A stretch of DNA of 64,000 nucleotides from Eunapius fragilis (lineage: Eukaryota; Porifera; Demospongiae; Spongillida; Spongillidae). Both the position numbers and the translations under genes were made by a program. Under the pieces are notes generated by a model. The model saw only the letters and a list, made by a program, of their open reading frames with translations. It was not told where the DNA came from and searched no databases. Shown here piece by piece: positions 19,468 to 29,423 of the stretch (its first letter is position 1; each line of letters begins with the position of its first letter). Where the stretch lies: NCBI GenBank assembly GCA_963681505.1, contig OY811991.1, positions 5,377,555 through 5,441,554 of the forward strand, read 5' to 3'.

Positions 19468-21236
19468 TCAATCAACGTTTTGCGAATAACTTGGTCCCAT
19501 GCGCTTTTTAAGGTTTCCTCTCCTCATCCTCTTCCGCTGAATTTTCTGCCGCAAGTCACCGCCTTCTTCCTTCTCCTCCTCCGCTTCTTTGGTGGAACCA
19601 ACCTCCTTCTTGGCTTCCTCCATGTCAGAATAAAGGGTTCTGGGCTTCTTGGTGAGGGGTAGGGCTAGCTCCACCTCCATGGGCTCTTCTTTCTCTTCCT
19701 TCGGTTCTTCCTTAGTCCCTTCTTTCTCCTCCCCAGCCTCTTCACTCTCATTTTCAGCTTCAATGCTGCTTGCTTTTCGCTTGCGGCCAATCTTTTTCCT
19801 GAATAAAGAGCAAACGGCTTACACCCTCACCACCCCACAACCTCACCATGTACCTTATAAGGAAACCTAGTCCGAGACTCCCTTCCTCCATCTACCCCAA
19901 TTTAGGACCCCTCCCCTCCCCCTCACCTTAGGTCAGGCTGAGGCCTCTTCCTATGTGCCCGTCCTCCCAATGCCTCATTGGGGTTTCCATACTTCTTGTA
20001 GTATTCGCTGTCTTTGGCAGCTCCCAGCTGCTTCTTGTCCACAGTGGTGGCAAACCTAAGCAGTATCCGACTGGCCCTCGGATGGGCCTCGCCCAACCTC
20101 CACCTCAGCACAGGAGCACCGCTCTCCTCCTCCTCCACACTCGACCCCTCCTCCATGGTTGTCAGTGTGTCCTTCCCCAGCTGACGGAGAGCACGTCTGG
20201 CTGACTGGGGGTCATCCCAAACAATGTTACCTAGCAACAGACCATCTTAATGAAACTGCTTATTAACTACACAGCTAGCACCGACATGAGGAGTCATTGA
20301 TCCATTCCACGTTCCTGGGTCCATATGCTCTAAAGTAGTCCAGGACATCCTTGGTGCTCATGTCATCGGTACCATGGAGATGGACCGCATCTGGTCGCAC
20401 CTCTCCTACAGGTTTTGCCGCCAAAGTGGCGGGGCAGAAATGCAGGTCAGTAACGAGGTTTAAGTCTATCCTAACCTTCCGTTGGTAAAACAGGAAACCT
20501 TGAGGTGAAGGGAGGAGGTGAGAAGGTAAGGGGGAGGAGGAAAAGGGAAGGAGGTGAGGAGGTGAAGGGGAGGAGGTGAGGCAAAAGGTGAGGAGGTGAG
20601 GAGGTGAAGGGGAGGAGGTGAGGAGGCAAAAGGTGAGGAGGTGAGGAGGTGAAGGGGAGGAGGTGAGGAGGCAAAAGGTGAGGAGGTGAGGAGGCAAAAG
20701 GGGAGGAGGTGAAGAGGCAAAAGGTGAGGAGGTGAAGGGGAGGAGGTGAGGAGGCAAAAGGTGAGGAGGTGAAGGGGAGGAGGTGAGGAGGCAAAAGGTG
20801 AGGAGGTGAGGAGGTGAAGGGGAGGAGGTGAGGAGGCAAAAAGTGAGGAGGTGAGGAGGCAAAAGGGGAGGAGGTGAAGAGGCAAAAGGTGAGGAGGTAG
20901 GGGAGGAGGTGAAGAGGCAAAAGGTGAGGAGGTAGGGGAGGAGGTGAAGAGGCAAAAGGTGAGGAGGTAGGGGAGGAGGTGAGGAGGCAAAAGGGGAGGA
21001 GGTGAAGAGGCAAAAGGTGAGGAGGTAGGGGAGGAGGTGAGGAGGCAAAAGGAGAGGAGGTGAAGAGATAGGAAGTTCTGCAAAAACTGGCTCACGGTGC
21101 AAGCTCAGAGGATTGAATGCCAAACTTCTTTGCTCTCTGTTGAAGCTTGTCCACTGAAGGACTCGATGATGAGGGTGCTGCACTTGGAGTGATACCAAAA
21201 CGCTTTGCACGAAGAATTCTCCTTTCCGCTGCTTCC

Positions 21237-21305
<69 letters not shown>

Positions 21306-22134
21306 ATGAGATGCAAGTTGATCAAGGCTGTACCAACACAAATAACACTCCAACACCTGGTGTGATAATGCAGACAGTATGGTTGAGCTGGTATAACCAC
21401 TCATGCACAAGCACACACACACACACGCACACACACACACACACACACACATACACAAACACACATTTGTATGCCAAATAGATTGAGCTTATTGTCTCAG
21501 GGAATCTGGTGGGACAAACTGAAGAGAGTTTTGTGTACGTTTTAGAATACACAAAAGAGTTGAAGAAACTGTAAATACCAAAATTGAAAGGACTACCTTT
21601 GGGTATGAAACCCTTAATCCCAATTCATCTCTATGTTCCACAGAGATGTGGAAGCGATGCATAAATCTCAGTGGAGTGTCAATGTGTTCACGTGTATCTA
21701 GTAAACTGATTTGTTTTGCAAAAACCAGAGATGCACGGTGTAAGTGCAAATTTACTAAGTATATCTGCATCTATGTATTGTAGTTATATACTAAGTTCCA
21801 CTCCCACCCCCCCACCCTCCGCCCAATATTACTGCGTGCTCACTTTAGTATCAACATCCACTCCAGTAAAAAAATTTCCTCCTGCATTCACATATCGCAG
21901 CTCCTCCACTTGCTCACTCCGTTCAACAAATTCCGCCTGAATGCGAGTGGTGGGAGCATTGATAGGTGCCTCTGATGGAGAGTTATGAGTCTCTTCATCA
22001 TCCGGTTGGTCACTTTTTTGATCTGATATGCTTTTTTTTTCATCGCCTTTCTTCTCCTCTTCTATTTTTCTTTCCTCTCCCTCGGGATCGTCAGGATACA
22101 GGGCAAGAATCTCTTCGTGGTCCCCTTCCATCAT
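19468..22134 (-). CDS. NCBP3: NCBP3-like nuclear cap-binding protein
   Basis: Five exons close to 416 aa: 22134-21844, 21235-21096, 20470-20286, 20230-19927, 19798-19468. The acidic N-terminus (MMEGDHEEILALYPDDPEGE) leads to NAGGNFFTGVDVDTK, matching the AGSFITGIDV block of the family, then two RAKRFGI/RAKKFGI repeats. The RRM-like core reads HLHGTDDMSTKDVLDYF, VEWINDSSCNIVWDD, and later ILLRFATTVDKKQLGAA and YYKKYGNPNEA. The C-terminus is Glu/Lys-rich and ends in a basic run. NCBP3 binds capped mRNA with NCBP1 and links to export. Compared with the ~620-residue human protein the sponge-like version lacks the long Ser/Arg-type tail. The donor for exon 3 is GTCGGT, splitting the Cys codon; this is the only choice that keeps the family motif in frame. 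Intron 2 is filled by a purine-rich array at ~20500-21070 and intron 1 holds a TG tract. Confidence 0.8.
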
Positions 22135-22311
22135 TAATTTTACGCGCGTAACGCATAATTAGAATAACAAGCGCTAGCTTGTTTTTAAAAAAATTCATGG
22201 TATTTGTTTTTTAAATTGCGTGTAATCGGAGTCCGAGTGTGTTGCAGCGCGGCGCATGTTCGCTTGAGCGCACTGCCAGCCTATTGGTAGAGACTGCAGA
22301 TGAAAAATATT

Positions 22312-23083
22312 CTATTGCCATACTCCCGCAAGATGGGTACCTTTCCATAGAAAATTGGCCACTTCCCAGTGATTGAATCCATTCTGTACATTTGATCTGC
22401 CAACACGTTTACGCTTCTCGATATTGCAGTACCTCTGTGACGTCGGGTTGTAGTTGCAATGTTGTCTTTGGCAGAGCATTGTGCTCTCTGTCAATTCAAG
22501 CTCTCTGTCAGTTTTATTGTTTTGAAGCGAGGTTACACCACTGACAGTCGCGATTGCAAGAGTTGAATTTTGAGCCTCCAAATTCATGACCGCTTTCTGC
22601 CTAGTATGGGCATAACCGGCTCCCACAGGAACATCTTCAATTGGGGCACAATGTTCCCTCTCCTTTGGGATGGACGTAACACTATCCCCTGACTCGGCCG
22701 CTTCCTTCGTCGAAACTAGTGCCGGTTGCAAGAGTCTCTCCATGAAAGGGGCGAGGGTTCCCAGGGAGCTTGTCGAATTCAAGTTCAATGGTGTTTGCGT
22801 GCATTGAGCATCTGTCCGCGATAAAACCGCTGATTGGACTAGAAGAAAATCTTCAAGTTCGAGTTCGGATATTTGTCTGGCTAGTTCCTTTATCCTATCG
22901 AGCTTATGTGTCCGCGAAGAATATTTATTGTAATTTGTATACATTGCGTTTAGTAATTTAGGGTACCTTCTCTACAGGAATGCTTTCCTCCAACATAAGA
23001 ACTGTGTCATACACGGCAAAGAATTCATCTGCATCTCCGTAACGTAGTGCTCTTCCTAACTCGTAGCATAGCGTCAGATCCAT
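22312..23083 (-). CDS. Unrecognised protein, 235 aa
   Basis: Two exons close in phase: 23083-22967 and 22902-22312. Exon 1 gives MDLTLCYELGRALRYGDAD and a Glu-rich helix-like stretch; the 64-base intron ends at 'cataag'. Exon 2 begins LDRIKELARQISELELEDF, a heptad-like run suggesting a short coiled coil (~40-65), followed by a Ser/Thr/Asn-rich, probably disordered region and ending in an Arg/Lys patch (EKRKRVGRSNV) and GVWQ. No signal peptide, membrane helix or catalytic motif is visible. Its start codon lies 78 bp from that of CDIPT copy 1 on the other strand, so the two probably share a promoter; its 3' end is 177 bp upstream of NCBP3. I do not assign a function. Confidence 0.55.
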
Positions 23084-23161
23084 AATTGGCACGTAACTAA
23101 GACGTATCCAGGAGGTGTGGTCAAATCAGGTTAGACTAAGTAACAGCGGGGAGTGGTAATA
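23084..23161. promoter_or_regulatory. Compact divergent promoter, unknown gene and CDIPT copy 1
   Basis: Seventy-eight bases between the two start codons must hold the initiation sites of both genes. The CDIPT-side part (from about 'aggttagactaagtaacagcg') is present again in front of CDIPT copies 2 and 3, so those copies carry part of the promoter. Confidence 0.4.
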
Positions 23162-24296
23162 ATGAAGCAAGCCCAACAACGCGTCAAAATGGGCGAACCG
23201 AACATATTCCTGTTCGTACCAAATCTGATAGGTACGCTGGAGCAATATACTAGTACCGAGGCCCGTTACAAAGCTCCGTTCCCTCGCGCTTCCTAGGCTA
23301 CACCAGAGTGATACTGGCGATAATTTCCCTCTACTACATGCCGTTTGACCCGCTTATAGCAGGTGTTCTGTACCTTTTGAGCGGGCTACTAGATGCGTTT
23401 GACGGATATGCTGCCAGAGCACTGGACCAAGGTAACAGCTGCCTTGTAAGAGAGGTGGCGCCATATGTAACACCTCTGTTTACCTTGCAGGCACTATGTT
23501 TGGCGCGGTGCTGGACATGGTAACAGACAGGTAATACAGCGTGACTAAATAAAACACGCAATATTCATAACCTTGGGGCGAGGACTCTAACACTCGGATA
23601 TATTGCTGCCCTCCTTGAACATCAGAACCTATTCCTTCCCAATAGATGCGCCACAACATGTCTGCTCATGGTTCTCTGTCAGTTCTACCCGAAGTACGCC
23701 ATTGTATTCCAGCTGCTGGTGGCGCTTGATATCAGCAGCCATTGGATACAGATGTACAGTGCATTGATCCACGGAGACAGCAGCCATAAGGTCACAGACC
23801 TCTCTGCCAACCCATTCCTTAGGTTCTACTACATGAGGGTAAGTGAAGGAGATGAGGAGGAGGAGAGGGGTGAGCGGGGTGTACACTGTAGGAGATACCC
23901 CCCCCCCATATTTCATCTCCTTCATGTGACTTGTCCCTTCAGCCAGTCCTTTTCACCTTCTGTGCCTCAAATGAGCTATTCTTTGCTGCTCTCTACTTGA
24001 TACACTTCTCCTATGGACCTGTGGGTGAGTGACTAGAAAGTTTTGCACACATGCATGTGCACATTTCTATTCCAGTCACATTTGCAGTGTATAACGTACC
24101 TGCAGTCATGTAATGGATCACCTGTCATAACCCTCCATTTGTTACAGAGATACTAGGTTATGGACTATGGATACTACTTGCCGTGGTCTCCTTCCCACTG
24201 TCCTTCCTCAAGCAGGTCATCAGTGTCATACAGCTTGTGGTGGCTTGCAAGAACCTGGGTTCCTTGGATGTTGCAAAACGAAATCGTCCTAAGTAA
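23162..24296 (+). CDS. CDIPT: Phosphatidylinositol synthase, tandem copy 1
   Basis: Six exons close to 222 aa (human 213): 23162-23231, 23297-23431, 23491-23530, 23646-23838, 23943-24024, 24148-24296. The enzyme joins CDP-diacylglycerol and myo-inositol to make phosphatidylinositol in the ER. The CDP-alcohol phosphotransferase signature is intact across the exon 2-3 junction: D-A-F-D-G-Y-A-A-R then G-x3-D-M-V-T-D. Several hydrophobic membrane segments follow. Start chosen as the first ATG (MKQAQQRVKMGEPNIFLF); a second Met at codon 10 is closer to the human start. Same exon sizes as copies 2 and 3. This copy sits next to the unrelated minus-strand gene at 22.3-23.1 kb. Confidence 0.9.
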
Positions 24297-24483
24297 CATT
24301 GTGTGCTAAACTGTTAGCTTTGTTTTTTTTTTTTTTTTTTACAGAAATATGTAGGTAATGAATATAGTTATTAACACACAAGTTGTAATTAGTTAATTCA
24401 AAACGAGAATTATTGATGAAAGTGTTATGAAAGGTGAACATATGTTGTACACATGTGCATGGTTTGGTATGTGCAGTAGTAGT

Positions 24484-24594
24484 CTATGGATCGTTGTTCG
24501 GAGAAGACAGAAGTCCTAGTGACCTCAGCATTCCTGCTCCCCCTTGGAGCACACACACCCTGGGGAACCCCATCCTTATCAACTGTCACGCAAA
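24484..24594 (-). pseudogene. Orphan copy of the last TBCK exon (copy 1)
   Basis: The 111 bases match the terminal coding exon of TBCK (27848-27958), including its acceptor 'cctcacag' and stop codon, but no other TBCK exon lies beside it. Relative to the real exon it has a TGA at the third codon (ttt-gcg-tga). It was carried along when the CDIPT unit was duplicated. Confidence 0.8.
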
Positions 24595-24807
24595 CTGTGA
24601 GGAAAACACCACAAGTATGCTCTCGATGAGGTAACCTTCCTCACTAAGTGTGATGCCAAAGTTCCTCGTTCCCAGTCCAGTTGAAGTTCGATGTACGTCT
24701 GGCTAGCGAGACTAGGTTAAATCCCCCTTTGGGGTACCCACGTTAAAATGACATAAGATGTATCCGGCCCAACAGGTTAGAATAAGTAACAGCGGGGAGT
24801 GGTAATG

Positions 24808-25984
24808 ATGAAGCAAGCTCAACAGCGCGTTAAAATGGGCGAACCGAACATATTCCTGTTCGTACCAAATCTGATAGGTACGCTGGAGCAATATACCTAC
24901 TAGTACCGAGGCCTGTTACAAAGCTCCGTTCCCTCGCGCTTCCTAGGCTACACCAGAGTGATACTGGCGATAATTTCCCTCTACTACATGCCGTTTGACC
25001 CGCTTATAGCAGGTGTCCTGTACCTTTTGAGCGGGCTACTTGATGCGTTTGACGGATATGCTGCCAGAGCACTGGACCAAGGTAACAGCTGCCTCGTAAG
25101 AGAGGTGGCGCCATATGTAACACCTCTGTTTACCTTGCAGGCACTATGTTTGGCGCGGTGCTGGACATGGTAACAGACAGGTAATACAGAGTGACTAAAT
25201 AAAACACGCAATATTCATAACCTTGGGGCGAGGACTCTAGCACTCGGATATATACGTAATATTGCTGCCCTCCTTGAACATCAGAACCTCTTCCTTCCCA
25301 ATAGATGCGCCACGACATGTCTGCTCATGGTTCTCTGTCAGTTCTACCCGAAGTACGCCATTGTATTCCAGCTGCTGGTGGCGCTTGATATCAGCAGCCA
25401 TTGGATACAGATGTACAGTGCATTGATCCACGGAGACAGCAGCCATAAGGTCACAGACCTCTCTGCCAACCCATTCCTTAGGTTCTACTACATGAGGGTA
25501 AGTAAAGGAGATGAGGGTGAGATGAGGATGAGGAGGAGAGGGGTGAGCGGGGTGTACACTGATTTCAGACATGCAGTAGGAGATACCCCCCCCCCATATT
25601 TCATCTCCTTCATGTGACTTGTCCCTTCAGCCAGTCCTTTTCACCTTCTGTGCCTCAAATGAGCTATTCTTCGCTGCTCTCTACTTGATACACTTCTCCT
25701 ATGGACCTGTAGGTGAGCGGCTAGAAAGTTTCGCACACATGCATGTGCACATTTCTATTCCAGTCGCATTTGCAGTGTATAACGTACCTGCAGTCATGTA
25801 ATGGATCACCTGTCATAACCCTCCGTTTGTTACAGAGATACTAGGTTATGGACTATGGATACTACTTGCTGTGGTCTCCTTCCCACTGTCCTTCCTCAAG
25901 CAGGTCATCAGTGTCATACAGCTTGTGGTGGCTTGCAAGAACCTGGGGTCCTTGGATGTTGCAAAACGAAATCGTCCTAAGTAA
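24808..25984 (+). CDS. CDIPT: Phosphatidylinositol synthase, tandem copy 2
   Basis: Exons 24808-24877, 24947-25081, 25141-25180, 25305-25497, 25631-25712, 25836-25984; 222 aa, all six exons the same length as in copy 1 and phases intact. The catalytic motif is unchanged. An extra ATG directly in front (24805) could add one Met. Differences from copy 1 that I can see are mostly silent or intronic (for example the intron after exon 4 has an extra run). Nothing marks it as dead, so it is probably a second working gene or a very recent duplicate. Confidence 0.88.
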
Positions 25985-26171
25985 CATTGTGTGCTAAACT
26001 GTTAGCTTTGTTTTTTTTATTTTTTTTTACAGAAATATGTAGGTAATGAAATAATTATTAACACACAAGTTGTAATTAGTTAATTCAAAACGAGAATTAT
26101 TGATGAAAGTGTTATGAAAGGTGAACATATGTTGTACGCATGTGCATGGTTTGGTATGTGCAGTAGTAAGT

Positions 26172-26282
26172 CTATGGATCGTTGTTCAGAGAAGACAGGA
26201 GTCCTAGTGACCTCAGCATTCCTGCTCCCCCTTGGAGCACACACACCCTGGGGAACCCCATCCTTATCAACTGTCTCGCAAA
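26172..26282 (-). pseudogene. Orphan copy of the last TBCK exon (copy 2)
   Basis: Same 111-base exon as at 27848-27958 with acceptor and stop codon; the reading frame is open here, unlike orphan copy 1. It lies between CDIPT copies 2 and 3 with no adjoining TBCK exons, so it cannot normally be part of a TBCK message unless skipped to from the real gene downstream of its own terminal exon. Confidence 0.8.
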
Positions 26283-26495
26283 CTGTGAGGAAAACACCAC
26301 AAGTATGCTCTCGATGAGGTAACCTTACTCACTAAGTGTGATGCCAAAGTTCCTCGTTCCCAGTCCAGTTGAAGTTCGATGTACGTCTGGCTAGCGAGAC
26401 TAGGTTAAATCCCCCTTTGGGGTACCCACGTTAAAATGACATAAGATGTATCCGGCCCAACAGGTTAGAATAAGTAACAACGGGGAGGGGTAATG

Positions 26496-27666
26496 ATGAA
26501 GCAAGCTCAACAGCGCGTTAAAATGGGCGAACCGAACATATTCCTGTTCGTACCAAATCTGATAGGTACGCTGGAGCAATATACCTCACTAGTACCGAGG
26601 CCTGTTACAAAGATCTGTTCCCTCACGCTTCCTAGGCTACACCAGAGTGATACTGGCGATAATTTCCCTCTACTACATGCCGTTTGACCCGCTTATAGCA
26701 GGTGTCCTGTACCTTTTGAGCGGGCTACTAGATGCGTTTGACGGATATGCTGCCAGAGCACTGGACCAAGGTAACAGCTGCCTTGTAAGAGAGGTGGCGC
26801 CATATGTAACACCTCTGTTTACCTTGCAGGCACTATGTTTGGCGCTGTGCTGGACATGGTAACAGACAGGTAATTATACAGCGTGTCTAATAAAACACGC
26901 GATTTCATAACCGGCGAGGCTCTAGCACTTGAATATTGCTGCCCTCCTTGAACATCAGAACCTATTCCTTCCCAATAGATGCGCCCCGACATGTTTACTC
27001 ATGGTTCTCTGTCAGTTCTACCCGAAGTACGCCATTGTATTCCAGCTGCTGGTGGCGCTTGATATCAGCAGCCATTGGATCCAGATGTACAGTGCATTGA
27101 TCCATGGAGACAGCAGCCATAAGGTCACAGACCTCTCTGCCAACCCATTTCTTAGGTTTTACTACATGAGGGTAAGTGAAGGAGATGAGGGTGAGATGAG
27201 GATGAGGAGGAGAGGGGTGAGCATACTGATTTCAGACATGCAGTAGGAGATATTCCCCCCCCCCCCCCCCCCCCCCCCATATTCATCTCCTTCATGTGAC
27301 TTGTCCCTTCAGCCAGTCCTTTTCACCTTCTGTGCCTCAAATGAGCTATTCTTCGCTGCTCTCTACTTGATACACTTCTCCTATGGACCTGTAGGTGAGC
27401 GGCTAGAAAGTTTCGCACACATGCATGTGCACATTTCTATTCCAGTCGCATTTGCAGTGTATAACGTACCTGCAGTCATGTAATGGATCACCTGTCATAA
27501 CCCTCCGTTTGTTACAGAGATACTAGGTTATGGACTATGGATACTACTTGCTGTGGTCTCCTTCCCACTGACTTTCCTCAGGCAGGTCGTCATAGTCATA
27601 CAGCTTTTGGCAGCTTGCAAGAATCTGGGTTCCTTGGATGTTGCAAAACGAAATCGTCCTAAGTAA
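26496..27666 (+). CDS. CDIPT: Phosphatidylinositol synthase, tandem copy 3
   Basis: Exons 26496-26565, 26636-26770, 26830-26869, 26979-27171, 27313-27394, 27518-27666; 222 aa, intact. This is the copy next to the real TBCK 3' end. Its last exon differs from copies 1 and 2: the C-terminal region reads LTFLRQVVIVIQLLAACKN instead of LSFLKQVISVIQLVVACKN. The intron before exon 5 has a long C run. An ATG at 26493 lies in frame just upstream. Confidence 0.88.
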
Positions 27667-27847
27667 CATTGTGTGCTAAACTGTTAGCTTTGTTTTTTTA
27701 TTTAGTTATTAATATAGTTATTAATGCTTCCACAACACAAAGTTTTGTAATTAGTTAATTCAAAACGAGAATTTATTGATGAAAGTGTTATGAAAGGTGA
27801 ACATATGTTGTACAAATGTGCATGGTTTGGTATGTGCAGTAGTAAGT

Positions 27848-29376
27848 CTATGGATCGTTGTTCAGAGAAGACAGGAGTCCTAGTGACCTCAGCATTCCGG
27901 CTCCCCCTTGGAGCACACACACCCTGGGGAACCCCATCCTTATCAACTGTCTCGCAAACTGTGAGGAAAACACCACAAGTATGCTCTCGATGAGGTAACC
28001 TTCCTCACCAAGTGATGGACAACAAAGATGTTACCTTGGCGCTGCCCTCTCCCCTGCCCGACACAATCACCAGGGTCTTCCCCTTTGATTCCACCAGTGT
28101 GGTGACAGCGGGGGAGGGTATGAATGACCCATCTGCTTTGAAGGTCTCATTATTGGGGAGGTTGACGGACTTTGGCACATGGCCCAGCTGGAACCTGGTT
28201 ATGAATCAAAAGTGAAAGAAAATTGTTTCTAAACAGACTTAGTGCCAAAGGACACCTACTCCTCAGCAGATCTGATGTCTACCACCAGGCCTCTGTGCTT
28301 CTTCCTCTTCCTCTGGGCCACAAGGTGACTGAACAGGGGGTTGCTGGCTGCGAAGTCCCTGTCCATCTGCTCCACGCCCTGTTGGGTGTAGCTGGGCACC
28401 TGTGATTCCAAGCTGCACAGCAGTATCAGGTCGTGAGCTGATATCTGTGGGCAGTACTCAGATTTGAGGGTACTAAGGGATATGGGTTCCCTCCTCTGTG
28501 TAGATGTGTGTGTGCAGAGGTAGCCATCTTGAGTGAGGTGTTATGTTGAAAGTGTCACTGTGCAACACTCACTGTCTCCTGTGGAATGGAACTAGGTTGG
28601 ATAGGAATGGGTTCGTGCTCACGGAAGTATGCACTAGGGGGAGTGGCTCGAAACAGGTGAACAGCATCCTGTATACATAACTGGATATCAACATCTAGAG
28701 AGGCAAGAGCAGTGTGATGGTGAGGTTTGGTGATGTGCTGGTGAGGGTTGGTGATGTGCTGGTGAGGGTTGGTGATGTACTGGTGAGGGTTGGTGATGTG
28801 ATGGTGAGGGTTGGTGATGGTGAGGTTGGTGATGTGCTCAGTGATGGTGAGGGTTGGTGATGTGCTCAGTGATGGTGAGGGTTGGTATGTGCTTAGTGAT
28901 GGTGAGGGTTCATAATTTGCTCCATCATGGTACATTAGTGTGCATAACATGGTCATCTCCAGACCTGGCAGGTCTGAAAAGGTTAGGATGCAGTCGTTGA
29001 AGCTGTAGGATAGAAGGTCTGCTCTCAGCTGATGAAGAATGGCCAAACCCACAAACAGGGGGAAGGAACAGTTGCCTAGCAACAACGTGTCCCAGAGGTG
29101 GTGTATTTTGTTCATGGGGAGAACATCTGAGCAGATGGTTGGGGAGAAAGCAAAGATAGTCCCCAGGCCTTAGTGGTAAGGCAAGCTGCTTACGTGTGAA
29201 CATAGTTAAGAACCATGGGATAGCATACAGCTATAGGAACAAATGAGTACATGCAATGGTTCAGCGTAACCATACCAACCTCTGGGTTAAACCCAATGCT
29301 GTCCAAGTGGGTGTATAGCTCTGGGTCATGGAATGCTATCAGATGTGAGAATAATGCCAGATATTCTGTGGAACGT

Positions 29377-29423
<47 letters not shown>

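Noticed and set aside
20275-21210. Large Ser/Pro/Leu-rich minus-strand frame in NCBP3 intron 2
   Set aside because: It reads through a purine-rich tandem array; only the downstream ~60 codons are the real exon at 20470-20286.
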